This document shows positions 41,699 through 51,751 of a DNA stretch of 64,000 nucleotides, in pieces. The translations under genes and the position numbers were made by a program. The notes under the pieces are model-generated. The model did not search any database, was not told the origin of the DNA, and was given only the letters and a program-made list of their open reading frames with translations. Origin of the DNA: CADEEN01 sp963706685 (GTDB lineage: Bacteria > Pseudomonadota > Gammaproteobacteria > Burkholderiales > Burkholderiaceae_C); contig CAVPMY010000017.1 in NCBI GenBank assembly GCA_963706685.1, positions 531,049 to 595,048 of the forward strand, read 5' to 3'. Position 1 is the first letter of the stretch. Each line of letters begins with the position of its first letter.

Positions 41699-43350
41699 CG
41701 CGCCGCGCGGCGGGCCTGACACCGCCGCTGTTGCTGTTTGCGCTGCCGATTGCGGCAGCCCTGCCGATGGCCGTGTGGCAAGGCGCGTCGGGCAGTGCGT
41801 GGTCGGCGCTGGCGGTGGACACGCAATTGCCGCGCGCGCTGCTGCTGTCGGTGGGCACCGCCGTGGTCTCCACGCTGGCCTCGCTGGCGCTGACGCTGTG
41901 GCTGGTCACACACCTTTATGGCAGGCGTGCCTGGGCCCTGCTCTCGCGCGCGCTCGGGCCGTTGCTGGCGATGCCGCATGCTGCATTCGCGATCGGCCTG
42001 GCCTTGCTCGTCATGCCGGCCGGCGTGATCGCGCGCCTGCTGGCAACGCCCCTGGGTTGGTCGGCGCCGCCCGACTGGCCGACGGTCAACGACGCCAACG
42101 GCATCGGCCTGACGCTGGTGCTGATCTTCAAGGAAACGCCGTTCCTGCTCTGGAACGCGGTGGCGCTGCTGGCCCGTCCCGAACTGGCGCTGCAGTTGCG
42201 TGGCTGGCTGGCCAGCGGCCGCACGCTCGGCTACAGCGACGGCGCGCTGTGGTGGCGGGTGCTCTGGCCGCTGTTGCTGCCGCGCCTGGCGTGGCCGCTG
42301 CTGGCGGTGCTGGCCTATGCGCTGACCGTGGTCGATCTGGCGCTGATCGTCGGCCCGGCCTCGCCGCCGACGCTGGCGGTAGTCGCCTGGCAGTCGCTGC
42401 AGGACGCCAATGCGGCGCGCAACGCCGAAGGTGCGGCCATGGCGCTGCTGCTGGCCGCGGTCTTGCCGGCGTGTGTGTTGCTCTTTGCGCTGGCGGCGGC
42501 AGTGCTGCGGCGTGTGTGGCGACGGCGTGCCACCAGCGGGCAGCGCGATCACGCGATGGGCAGCGGCACGGGCCTGGCCCGCGCCATGCTCTGGGCGCTG
42601 CTGGCGCTGTATGCCACCGTCACCGTGTTGCTGGCGCTGTCGTCGTTCACCGGTGTCTGGAGCTTCCCGTCGCTGCTGCCGCAGTCGTGGACCGCAGGCG
42701 CGTGGCAGCAGGTGCAATCGAGCCTGGACACGATCGGATTGAGCGCCGGGCTGGCCGTCTTCGCCACGCTGGCGGCGCTGATGCTCGTGCTGCTCTGGTT
42801 CGAGTCCACGCCGTCGACGTGGGACCAGCGCGCGATGCCGCTGGTGCTGGCGCCGCTGGTCGTGCCGTCCTTGCTGCTGTTGGTGGGCCTGTACCGGCTG
42901 GCGCTGCCGTGGCGGCTCGACGGCAGCCTGACCGGCCTGGCCTGGGTCCACACGCTGGTTGCACTGCCCTATGTGTTCGTCGCGCTGGCCCCGGCGTGGC
43001 GCCATTTCGATCGGCGCTACGAGCACACGGCGCTGGCGCTCGGTCGCTCGCCTGCGGCGTTCTGGTGGCGCGTCAAGGCACCGATGCTGGCCGCGCCGGT
43101 GGCCGCCGCGCTGGCCGTCGGTTTCGCGGTCAGCGTGGCGCAATTCCTGCCCACCCAGTTCATCGGCGCCGGCCGCCACGCCACGCTGACCACCGAAGCC
43201 GTCACGCTGGCGGCCGGCGGACAGCGCCACACCGCAGCCGCCTTCGCGCTGCTGCAAGCATTGCTGCCGGTGGCGGGATTTGCGCTCGCTGCCGCCGTCG
43301 GCCGGCGAGCGCACGTGAGAATCGCGGGCCATGGCACTCGAGTTGGATAG
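41671..43350 (+). CDS. ynjC: ABC transporter permease, fused double module, YnjC-like
   Basis: 559 residues with about twelve hydrophobic helices. Two binding-protein-dependent permease modules are fused, as in YnjC and ThiP; the EAA-type loops lie around ASGRTLGYSDGALWWRVLWP and ALGRSPAAFWWRVKAPMLA. The start is uncertain: GTG 41671 overlaps ynjB by 28 bases and no ATG is available early. The end overlaps ynjD by 20 bases. Confidence 0.9.
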   Translation: MDAALRPGLTRRAAGLTPPLLLFALPIAAALPMAVWQGASGSAWSALAVDTQLPRALLLSVGTAVVSTLASLALTLWLVTHLYGRRAWALLSRALGPLLAMPHAAFAIGLALLVMPAGVIARLLATPLGWSAPPDWPTVNDANGIGLTLVLIFKETPFLLWNAVALLARPELALQLRGWLASGRTLGYSDGALWWRVLWPLLLPRLAWPLLAVLAYALTVVDLALIVGPASPPTLAVVAWQSLQDANAARNAEGAAMALLLAAVLPACVLLFALAAAVLRRVWRRRATSGQRDHAMGSGTGLARAMLWALLALYATVTVLLALSSFTGVWSFPSLLPQSWTAGAWQQVQSSLDTIGLSAGLAVFATLAALMLVLLWFESTPSTWDQRAMPLVLAPLVVPSLLLLVGLYRLALPWRLDGSLTGLAWVHTLVALPYVFVALAPAWRHFDRRYEHTALALGRSPAAFWWRVKAPMLAAPVAAALAVGFAVSVAQFLPTQFIGAGRHATLTTEAVTLAAGGQRHTAAAFALLQALLPVAGFALAAAVGRRAHVRIAGHGTRVG

Positions 43351-43996
43351 GGTCACGATCAGCGTCGGCGGCCGCACGCTGCTGCGCGGCTTGAGTGCGC
43401 GCATCGCGCCCGGCAACGTGCTGGCCGTCATGGGCGCGAGCGGCTCGGGCAAGTCGAGCCTGCTGGCCTGGATGGCCGGCACGCTCGAGGCGCCGTTCGT
43501 GGCCAGCGGCGACTTGCGCCTCGGCGGCACGAGCCTGGTCGGCTTGCCGATCCAGCAGCGGCGCATCGGCCTGCTGTTCCAGGACGATCTGTTGTTCCCG
43601 CACATGACGGTGCGTGACAACCTGCTGTTTGCGCTGCCGGCGCACATCGAACCCGCGGCGCGTTCCGCAGCCGGCGGACGCGCCCAGCGCAAGGCCGCGG
43701 CCGAGGCCGCGCTGGCCGAAGCCGGGCTGGCCGGATTCGGCCAGCGCCTGCCGTCGAGCCTGTCGGGCGGACAGCGCTCGCGCGTCTCGCTGCTGCGCTC
43801 ACTGCTGGCCCAGCCGCGCGCGCTGCTGCTCGACGAGCCGTTCTCCAAACTCGACGCCGCACTGCGCGCGCAGATGCGCGAGTTCACGTTCACGACGCTG
43901 CACGAGCGACGCGTGCCGGTGGTGCTGGTGACGCACGACGAAGCCGACATCCCGCCGGGGGCGCATGTCATCGACCTGGGTCATGAGCGCCCCTAG
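43331..43996 (+). CDS. ynjD: ABC transporter ATP-binding protein, YnjD-like
   Basis: 221 residues. Walker A GASGSGKSS, Q-loop LLFQDDLLFPHMTV, signature LSGGQRSR, Walker B ALLLDEPFSKLD and H-loop VTHDEADI are all intact. It energises the YnjBC importer. The last codons run directly into a GC-rich repeat. Confidence 0.95.
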   Translation: MALELDRVTISVGGRTLLRGLSARIAPGNVLAVMGASGSGKSSLLAWMAGTLEAPFVASGDLRLGGTSLVGLPIQQRRIGLLFQDDLLFPHMTVRDNLLFALPAHIEPAARSAAGGRAQRKAAAEAALAEAGLAGFGQRLPSSLSGGQRSRVSLLRSLLAQPRALLLDEPFSKLDAALRAQMREFTFTTLHERRVPVVLVTHDEADIPPGAHVIDLGHERP

Positions 43997-44060
43997 CTCG
44001 CGTTGCTCGCATCCCCCAAGGGGAGCGCAGGCCGCTTGGGAGCGGCCCGGCGCTGGCCTG
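43997..44060. repeat. GC-rich interspersed repeat, copy 5 (between ynjD and ynjF)
   Basis: A degenerate copy: CCCCCAAGGGG palindrome, AGCGCAGGCCGCTT, then GGGAGCGGCC. Same order of elements as copies 1-4 but with the least conservation; it fills the whole gap between the two genes. Confidence 0.55.
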
Positions 44061-44064
44061 CACC

Positions 44065-44686
44065 ATGCTTGACCGCGCCGCCAATGCCGCGTTGATGCCC
44101 CTGCTGCGAGCTCGGTGCACGCGGCCTGGTGCGCGCGGGCGTGGGAGCCGATGCCGTCAGCGTCACCGGCTTTGCCATCGGCATTGCCGCCGCCGTCGCG
44201 ATCGCAATGCAGGCCTATCTGCTCGGGACTGGCGCTGCTGCTCGCCAGCCGCCTGGCCGACGGCCTCGACGGCGCCGGTCGCGCGCTTGACGCAATCCAC
44301 CGACCGCGGCGCCTTTCTCGACATCACGCTCGACTTCCTCTTCTACGCCAGCATCCCGCTGGCCTTTGCGATCGCCGACCCCGCCGCCAACGCGCTGCCG
44401 GCGGCCGTGCTGCTGGCTGCCTTCATCGGCACCGGCTCGAGCTTCCTGGCCTTTGCCGTGCTCGCGCGAGAAGCGCGGCATTGCCAGCAGCGACTATCCG
44501 CAACAAGGGCATCTACTACCTCGGCGGCCTGACCGAAGCCACCGAGACACTGATCTGCTTCGGCCTGATGTGCCTGTGGCCCGAGACAGTTCGCCTGGTG
44601 GGCCTACGGCTTCGCGGCGCTGTGCGCGCTGACGATCGCCACGCGCATCGTCGGTGGCGCCAAGGCTGTTGTCGCGCACGGTGTAA
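44065..44686 (+). CDS. ynjF: CDP-alcohol phosphatidyltransferase family protein, YnjF-like (frameshifted here)
   Basis: About 205 residues in pieces, matching YnjF length. It starts MLDRAANAALMPLL. The catalytic CDP-OH-P motif DG-x2-AR-x8-G-x3-D-x3-D is spread over breaks: LADGLDGA, then VARLTQSTDRGAFLDITLDF. Membrane helices follow (PLAFAIADPAANALPAAVLL, IGTGSSFLAFAVLA), then GIYYLGGLTEATETLICFGL. Breaks are near 44110, 44225, 44270, 44475 and 44595. Its place next to ynjBCD matches E. coli, but the rhodanese gene ynjE is absent. Confidence 0.82.
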
Positions 44687-44719
44687 GTGTCGGGCGGTCG
44701 TTTGCCGACTGGAGGAAAC

Positions 44720-46878
44720 ATGTCCAAGAAGAAGCTGCTCATCCTGGCAGTCGTGGTCGCGCTGATCGTGGCCTTCTTCGCCTTCGATCTCGGCCGCTTC
44801 CTGAGCCTGGACTACATCAAGTCGCGGCAGGCGGAGTTCACAACGCTGGCCGGCGAGAAGCCCTTGCTCGTCGGTGGCGCGTTCTTCGCCATCTACGTCG
44901 CGGTGACGGCGCTGTCGCTGCCCGGCGCGGCGATCATGACGCTGGCCGCCGGCGCGATCTTCGGCCTCGTCACCGGCACGGTGATCGTCTCCTTCGCCTC
45001 GAGCCATCGGCGCCACGCTGGCGTTGCTGGCCTCGCGCTATGTGCTGCGCGACAGCGTGCAATCGCGCTTCGGCGCCCGGCTGGCCGACATCGACAAGGG
45101 CATCGAGCGCGAGGGCGCGTTCTACCTGTTCACGCTGCGCCTGGTGCCGGTGTTCCCGTTCTTCGTCATCAACCTGTTGATGGGCCTGACGAAGATGAAG
45201 GCCTGGACCTTCTACTGGGTCAGCCAGATCGGCATGCTCGCCGGCACGATCGTCTACGTCAACGCCGGCACGCAGCTGGCGAAGATCGAATCGTTGAAGG
45301 GCATCCTGTCGCCGGGGCTGATCGGCTCGTTCGTGCTGCTCGGCGTCTTTCCGCTGATCGCCAAGAAGATCGTCGACGCGATCAAGGCGCGCAAGGTCTA
45401 TGCGCGCTGGGCCGACAGGCAAGCCGAACAACTTCGACCGCAACCTGGTCGTCATCGGCGCCGGCGCGGCCGGTCTGGTCACGAGCTACATCGCCGCCGC
45501 CGTCAAGGCCAAGGTGACGCTGGTCGAGTCGCACAAGATGGGCGGCGACTGCCTGAACTACGGCTGCGTGCCGAGCAAGGCGCTGATCAAGACCGCGACG
45601 CTGGCGCGGCAGATCCGCCATTCGCAGGACTACGGCATCGCGAAGGCGTCGGCCGAGATCGACTTCGCGCAGGTGATGGAGCGTGTGGCGGGCAGTCGTG
45701 CGAGCGGTCGAGCCGCATGACTCGGTCGAACGCTACACCGTCGCTCGGCGTCGACGTCGTCATCGGCCAGCGCCAGGATCATCAACCCCTGGCCGTCGAG
45801 ATCACGCCAGGACGACGGCAGCACACAGACGCTGACCACGCGCAGCATCGTCATCGCCACCGGCGCCGCGCCGTTCGTGCCGCCGCTGCCGGGGCTGGAC
45901 GACGTCGGCTACCTGACCAGCGACACGCTGTGGGGCCTGCGCGAGCTGCCGCAGCGCCTGGTGGTGCTCGGCGGCGGGCCGATCGGCTGCGAGCTGGCGC
46001 AGAGCTTCGCGCGCCTGGGCTCGCAGGTGACGCAGATCGAGATGCTGCCGCGCATCATGATCCGCGAGGACGAGGAGGTGTCGGCCTATGCACGCAGAGG
46101 CGCTCGAAGCCGACGGCGTGGACGTGCTGACCGGGCACAAGGCGCTGCGCTGCGAGAAGCGCGGCGACGCGAAGTTCATCGTCGTCGAGGCCGGCGGCGC
46201 GGAGCAGCGCATCGACTTCGATGTGCTGCTGTGCGCGGTCGGCCGCAGCGCGCGACTGAAGGGCTTCGGCCTCGAAGAGCTCGGCATCCCGGTCAAGCGC
46301 ACGGTGCAGGTCAACGAGTACCTGCGAGACGAACTACCCGAACATCCTCGCCGCCGGCGACGTCGCCGGCCCCTACCAGTTCACGCACACCGCCGGCGCA
46401 CCAGGCCTGGTACGCCAGCGTCAACGCGCTGTTCGGCACCTTCAAGAAATTCAAGGCCGACTACTCGGTGATCCCGTGGGCGACCTTCATCGACCCCGAG
46501 GTCGCGCGCGTCGGCCTCAACGAGCAGGAGGCCAAGGAGAAGGGCATCGCCTACGAGGTCACGCGCTACGGCATCGACGACCTCGACCGCGCGATCGCCG
46601 ACTCGGCCGCGCACGGCTGGGTCAAGGTGCTGACCGTGCCCGGCAAGGACAGGATCCTCGGCGTCACGATCGTCGGCGTGCATGCCGGCGACCTGCTCGC
46701 CGAGTACGTGCTGGCGATGAAGCATGGCCTGGGCCTGAACAAGATCCTGGGAACCATTCACACCTACCCGACTCTGGCAGAGGCCAACAAGTACGCCGCC
46801 GGCGAATGGAAACGCGCGCACCAGCCCGTGGCTCTGCTCGAATGGGTGGCGAAGTTCCATACTTGGAGACGTGCATGA
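44720..46878 (+). CDS. TVP38/TMEM64 membrane domain fused to MerA/Lpd-type flavoprotein (frameshifted here)
   Basis: Expected as one ~715-residue protein. The first ~230 residues are a SNARE-associated/TVP38 membrane domain (FAIYVAVTALSLPGAAIMTL, FASS, then FYLFTLRLVPVFPFFVINLL). The flavoprotein follows: FAD motif VVIGAGAAGLV, redox-active MGGDCLNYGCVPSKALI, NAD motif VVLGGGPIGCELAQSFA and dimerisation end HTYPTLAEANKYAAG. Frames break near 45003, 45412, 45700, 45760, 45815, 46085, 46325 and 46395. SD GGAGG lies 4 bases before ATG 44720, and the stop overlaps the DUF547 start as ATGA. Its role is unknown; the fusion is a recognised family. Confidence 0.85.
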
Positions 46879-47669
46879 AAAGGTTGTTGGCCCTTGTGTT
46901 GTTCCTGGCGGCCGCCCTCGCCCACGCGCAAGGCTTCGACCACAGCTACACGGCCTGGGACTCGCTGGTGAAAAAGCATGTCCAGTGGTCGCCCGACAAC
47001 AAGCAGAGCCATGTCGACTACGCCGCCTTCGCCAAGGACCGTGCCGAGCTGAAGAAGGCGCTCGATGCGATGTCGGCGGTGCCCCAGGCCGAATTCGACG
47101 CCTGGTCCAAGGACCAGCGCATGGCCTTTCTGATCAACGCCTACAACGCCTTCACGGTCGAGCTGATCCTCACCAAGTACCCGAACCTGAAGTCGATCAA
47201 GGACCTCGGCTCGTTCATCAAGAGCCCCTGGAAGATCGAGTTCTTCACGCTGCTCGGCGAGAAGCGCACCCTCGACTGGATCGAGCACGAGCAGCTGCGC
47301 CCCAAGTACGGTGACCCGCGCGTGCACGCGGCGGTCAACTGCGCGTCGATCGGCTGCCCGGCGCTGCGCAACGAGGCCTATACAGCGGCCAAACTCGACG
47401 CCCAGCTGGAAGACGGCATGATGCGCTTCCTCGGTGACCGCACGCGCAACCGTGTGGCCGACGGCAAGCTGCAAGTCAGTTCGATCTTCAAATGGTTCAG
47501 CGAAGACTTCGAAAAAGGCCTCAAGGGCTTCTCCAAGGTCGAAGACGTGTTCGCCAGGTACGCGACACAGCTCACCGACAAGGCCGACGAGCAGGCGGCG
47601 TTGAAGGCCGCATCGCTGCCGGTGACCTACCTCGACTACGACTGGTCGCTCAACGTCGTCGGGCGTTGA
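46875..47669 (+). CDS. DUF547 secreted protein
   Basis: 264 residues. Signal peptide MKRLLALVLFLAAALAHAQG. The DUF547 core is intact: QRMAFLINAYNAFTVELIL, SPWKIEFFTLLGEKRTLDWI and VNCASIGCPALRNEAY, where the Cys and His resemble a transglutaminase-like active site. It is translationally coupled to the TVP38-flavoprotein gene, a recurring neighbour pair, so the two probably act together at the membrane or periplasm. Confidence 0.92.
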   Translation: MKRLLALVLFLAAALAHAQGFDHSYTAWDSLVKKHVQWSPDNKQSHVDYAAFAKDRAELKKALDAMSAVPQAEFDAWSKDQRMAFLINAYNAFTVELILTKYPNLKSIKDLGSFIKSPWKIEFFTLLGEKRTLDWIEHEQLRPKYGDPRVHAAVNCASIGCPALRNEAYTAAKLDAQLEDGMMRFLGDRTRNRVADGKLQVSSIFKWFSEDFEKGLKGFSKVEDVFARYATQLTDKADEQAALKAASLPVTYLDYDWSLNVVGR

Positions 47670-48387
47670 GGGTCGCCCTGACCGCGGCTGCTCGCGCATG
47701 CCTGACGGCATGCAGCGCCGCGTTTGCGGCCGACCTGGCGTCACCCATCGGCCCGGGCGCCGAGCCGCCGCCGCCATGGCGGGTGGTCGGCCTGCCGCAG
47801 CAGGCCAAGGCACTGACCCGCTTCTCGCTGGTGGCGCTGGACGGCCAGCGTGTGCTGCGCGTCGAGGCTGACGACGCCTACGGCAACCTCGTGCATCCAC
47901 TGCAAGGCGTGCGCCGCCGGCACGCTGGCCTGGCGCTGGCGCGTCGATCGGCCCCTCGCCGGCGCCGACCTGCGGCGCAAGAGCGGCGACGACGTGGCGC
48001 TCAAGGTCTGTGCCTTCTTCGACTTGCCGATCGGGCAGAGTGCCCTTCTTCGAGCGCCAGTTGCTGCGCTTCGCGTCCTCGCGCGCGGGCTACAAGCTGC
48101 CGACGGCCACCCTGTGCTACGTCTGGGACCACATGCTGGCGCCGGGCACGCTGCTCGACAACGCCTACACGCGGCGCGTGCGCTACATCGCTGCAGGCGG
48201 CCAGTGCCCGGGCAATGGAGCGATCAGTCGGCACGACCTTGCCGCCGACTTCCGGCGCGCCTTCGGCGACGAGACGCGCGAGCTGCCGCCGCTGACGGCC
48301 GTGGTCATCGGCGCCGACACCGACAACACCGGTTCGAACAGCGTCGGCTACGTGCGCGACCTGCGGCTCGAACCTGCGGTTCAATAG
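47666..48387 (+). CDS. DUF3047 family protein (frameshifted here)
   Basis: About 238 residues after joining. TTG 47666 overlaps the DUF547 stop (TTGA) and gives a signal-peptide-like start with ARACLTACSAAFAADL. DUF3047 blocks are VDRPLAGADLRRKSGDDVAL, KVCAFFDLP, LCYVWDHMLAPGTLLDNAYT and DTDNTGSNSVGYVRDL. Breaks are at ~47905 and ~48040. Probably periplasmic; biochemical role unknown. Confidence 0.82.
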
Positions 48388-48393
48388 CGCCCC

Positions 48394-49518
48394 ATGAAGC
48401 AAGTGCTCCTGCTCGGCGCCGGCCACGCCCAGCTGTCCGTGCTGTCGGCGCTGGCGCAGCAGCGCATGCCCAGCGCCGACGTGCTGCTGCGTGTCGCCGG
48501 CTACACGCGGCAGATCTATTCGGGCATGGTGCCGGGCCTGATCGCCGGCCGCTACGCCGAAGACGACTGCGCCATCGACGTCGTGCCGCTGGCCGCGGCC
48601 GCCGGCGTGCACCTGCGCATCGGCCAGGCCGCGGTCGCTCGACGCCGCGGCGCGCAAGGTGCACGCTGGCCGATGGCGAGGTCATCGACTACGACGTGCT
48701 GAGCTGAATACCGGCCCGGTCGCAGGACCGCGAGCGCATCCCCGGCGCGCGCGAGACACGCGCTGTTCGTGCGGCCGATCGAGGCTTTCGTGCAGCTGTG
48801 GCAGCGCACGCGCGCGCTGGCCGACGAGGACGCGCTGCACGTGGTCGTGTCATCGGCAACGGCGCGGCCGGCGTCGAGATGGCGCTCGCCGTGCGCGCGC
48901 GCGCTCGGTGCACGCGCACGAGCTGTCGTTCGTCTCCGACGGCGCGCTGCTGCCGACCTACAGCGACGGTGTGCGCCAAGCGGCAGGCCGCGCTCAGGCG
49001 CGCCAAGGTGCAGTTGCTGCCGGGCCGTTGCACGGCCATCGAGCGCGAGCATGTCATGCGTGGGCATCGATGCGCGTCGTCTGCGACGTGCCGATCGTGG
49101 CCATCGGCAGCGATGCGCCGGCCTGGCTGGCCGACAGCGGCCTGGCGTCGACGAACAAGGCTTTGTGCGCGTCGGCGCCACGCTGCAGAGCGCGAGCCAC
49201 GCCAACGTCTTCGCTGCCGGCGACGTGATCGTGCGCGACGACGCGTCGCACCCGCGCAGCGGCGTCTATGCCGTGCGCGCCGGTCCGGTGCTGGCCGACC
49301 AACCTGCGCGCGCTTCGTCGCCGGCGCGACGCTCACGCCGTACGATGCCGCAGCGCCGTTCGCTGAACCTGCTGGCCACCGGCGACGGCCGCGCCATCGC
49401 CAGCTGGGGCGGCTGGTCCGCGCAGGGCCGGCTGATGGGCTGGTGGAAGGACCGCATCGACCGGGCCTTCATCGCGCGTTTCGATCGCCGAGCGCGAGCA
49501 TCAGCGTCGAAGAAGTAG
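48394..49518 (+). CDS. NDH-2/SelD-type pyridine nucleotide-disulphide oxidoreductase (frameshifted here)
   Basis: About 370 residues in pieces. The N-terminal FAD motif reads VLLLGAGHAQLSVLSALAQQ, the variant used by NDH-2-like flavoproteins that are also fused to selenophosphate synthase in some species. Then come YSGMVPGLIAGRYAEDDCAI, the second nucleotide loop (VVIGNGAAGVEMALAV across a break), FAAGDVIVRDDASHPRSGVY and the end AIASWGGWSAQGRLMGWWKD. Breaks are dense between 48640 and 49330. Its 3' end overlaps convergent marC. Confidence 0.8.
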
Positions 49519-50101
49519 CGCTTCAGGCCGGCCAGGATCATTTCGACCGCAATCGCCGTCAGCACCAGGCCCATCAGCTTTTCGATCGCGCTGACCATCG
49601 ATGGCCGATCCACTGGCGGATGCGGTCGGCACCGAGCAGCACCACGGCGCTGACCGCCATCGCCACCGTCAGCGCCGCGATCCAGTCGAGCAGGCGCTCG
49701 GGTTGGCGCGACGCGAGCAGCAGCACGGTGGCCATCGCCGACGGGCCCGCCAGCAGCGGCACGGCCAGCGGAAAGATCAGCGGCTCGCGCGCGTGGCCGT
49801 CGCCCGCGTAGAGCTCGCCGCCCGCTGGCAAAGATCATGCGCATCGCGATGATCAGCAGGATCACGCCGCCGGCCACTTCGAGCGAGCGCTCCGACAGGT
49901 GCATCAGCGACAGGAAGGCCTGGCCGGTGAACATGAAGGCCAGCAGCACGGCGAAGGCCAGCGCCGACTCGCGCAGCGCCACCGCGCGTACGCCGCTCGG
50001 GCGCCACGTTGCGCATCACCGAAATGAAGATCGGCAGGCTGCCGAAGCGGGTCGAGCACCAGCAGCAGCAGGACAAGCGCGGACAGGAAGGTGTGGTCCA
50101 T
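49501..50101 (-). CDS. MarC-family integral membrane protein (frameshifted here)
   Basis: About 198 residues expected, six membrane helices. It starts MDHTFLSALVLLLLVLDP, then FGSLPIFISVMRNVAPERR, LAFAVLLAFMFTGQAFL, LEVAGGVILLIIAMRMIFA, PLIFPLAVPLLAGPSAMATV and a C-terminal helix KLMGLVLTAIAVEMIL. Breaks are near 50045, 50000, 49830 and 49600. The stop is most simply TGA at 49501-49503. Function of MarC proteins is unsettled; they are not drug pumps. Confidence 0.82.
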
Positions 50102-50150
50102 CGCGGCGGCGATTGTCTGTCATCGTCCGCCGACGGCCGGTGGCGTCAGC

Positions 50151-51045
50151 TCAGCCTCTCGGATGGTGCTGCGCGTGCAGCGCGCGCAGGCGTTCGCGCG
50201 CGACGTGGGTGTAGATCGTCGTCGTCGAGATGTCGGCATGGCCGAGCAGCATCTGCACGGCGCGCAGGTCGGCACCATGGTTGAGCAGGTGCGTGGCGAA
50301 GGCGTGGCGCAGCGTGTGCGGCGACAGCGGCGCGTCGATGCCGGCACGCAGTGCGTGCGCCTTGATGAGTTTCCAGAACATCTGCCGCGTCATGCCCCGC
50401 CGCGCGCGGTGACGAACAGCGCGTCGCTCGCTTGGCCGTCGAGAATCGTCGCGCGCGCCTCGGCCAGGTAGCGCGTCATCCAGCCATGCGCCTCTTCGCC
50501 GAACGGCACCAGGCGTTCCTTGCTGCCCTTGCCGGTGACGCGCAGCGCGCCTTCGGCCAGTCCGAGCTGCACCGTCTTGAGTCGTCACCAGTTCGGAGAC
50601 ACGCAGGCCGCTGGCGTACAGCAGTTCGAGCATCGCCCGGTCGCGCAGGCCCAGCGGCTTGTCCACGTCGGGCGCAGTCGAGCAGCGCCTCGACCTGCGC
50701 CTCGCGACAGGGACTTGGGCATGCGCAGCGGCTGCCTGGCATTGCGCAGCTTGAGCGTCGGGTCGGTCTCGGTGAGGCGCTCGCGCAGCGCCCAGCGGAA
50801 GAAACGCTTGAACACCGTGAGCCGCCGGTTGGCGCTCGTCGCCCGCGAGCCGGCATGGCGCGCTGCCATGTAGGCCAGCAGGTCGCTTTCGCGCGAGCGC
50901 TCGATCGCCGAGCCGGTGCCTTCTCGCTGCAGCCAGGTCGCGTAGAGCGTCAGGTCGCGCCGGTACGCCGCCAGCGTATTGGCTGCCAGCCCGTCCTCGA
51001 TCCACAAGGGCTTCGAGGAAGCGGTCGACGACCGCCCTGCGTCAT
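50151..51045 (-). CDS. xerD: Tyrosine recombinase XerD (frameshifted here)
   Basis: About 298 residues, the XerD length. The N-terminal core-binding domain has WIEDGLAANTLAAYRRDLTL and RRLTVFKRFFRWALRE. Catalytic residues in order: Arg in ASGLRVSELVT, Lys in TGKGSKERLVPFG, HxxR in HTLRHAFATHLL, His in LGHADISTTTIY and the nucleophile Tyr in that same block. Breaks are near 51015, 50705, 50685, 50580 and 50400. With XerC it resolves chromosome dimers at dif. ATG 51045 overlaps the upstream gene stop as ATGA. Confidence 0.9.
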
Positions 51046-51632
51046 CCCACTGGCCCGCCGAGCAGGCCGATCTTCATCTCGCGATCGACCGGCCTGTCGC
51101 CGATGAAGATGCGCAGCAACGCCGCGTAGATGTCGTCGCCCGCGACAGCGGCACCGCGCGGCGCGCCGTTGAGTGTCAGCACGAGGCCACGGCTGCGGGG
51201 AACCAGTCGAGGTCGATCACGTCCTGCTTCTTCAGCTTGCCGAGGCACGCGCAAGGGTGTTGAAATGCGCCATGCGCTCTCGGGCCAGACGCACGGCACT
51301 CGGCGCGACGTGTTGCGCGTGACGCCCTTGTCGAAGGCCTTGATGAATTCTTCGGTATCGACATCGAGCAGCATGTGCATGCTGCAGGCGCTTGGCGCCG
51401 GAGCCGCGACCACCTTCGGCGTGCGCGGCCGCGCGGCAGGTACAGGCCGGCGGCGTAGCCCTTGAGCCAGGCCACCGCACGCAGGCCGACGCCGTTGAGT
51501 TCCAGCGCCGTACCGTGCACCGTGATGTCGCCCGCGAAGGTCATGCCCTCGATGGTGATCGGCGCCGCCGCCCACGCAGACGCAGCACCGGCCAGCGGTA
51601 CAGATCAGGAACGTTCGGCGCGGGAAGGTCAT
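51042..51632 (-). CDS. Chalcone-isomerase-like periplasmic protein (frameshifted here)
   Basis: About 190 residues. It starts MTFPRRTFLICTA, a signal peptide. The chalcone-isomerase-like fold shows GMTFAGDITVHGTALELNGV, GLRAVAWLKGYAAGLYLP, MHMLLDVDTEEFIKAFDKGV and GDDIYAALLRIFIGDRPVD. Bacterial members lack flavonoid substrates and their role is open. Breaks are near 51580, 51440, 51320, 51260 and 51200. Confidence 0.82.
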   Translation of the reverse strand: MTFPRRTFLICTAGRCCVCVGGGADHHRGHDLRGRHHGARYGAGTQRRRPACGGLAQGLRRRPVPAARPRTPKVVAAPAPSACSMHMLLDVDTEEFIKAFDKGVTRNTSRRVPCVWPESAWRISTPLRVPRQAEEAGRDRPRLVPRSRGLVLTLNGAPRGAAVAGDDIYAALLRIFIGDRPVDREMKIGLLGGPVG

Positions 51633-51751
51633 CGTGCAGGCGGTTCAAGTGGACGGAGCGATGGTCACAACGCGCAGCCTGCCGCGTTGGACGACCTGCA
51701 AGCTGCGGATGGTACGCATCGCCGCCGGGTGCCAGCAGGCACACTGAGGCC

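Noticed and set aside
41683..43971. 762-codon minus-strand open frame opposite ynjC/ynjD
   Set aside because: Composition is Arg/Gln/Ala-rich without motifs, while the plus strand has clear permease and ATPase motifs.
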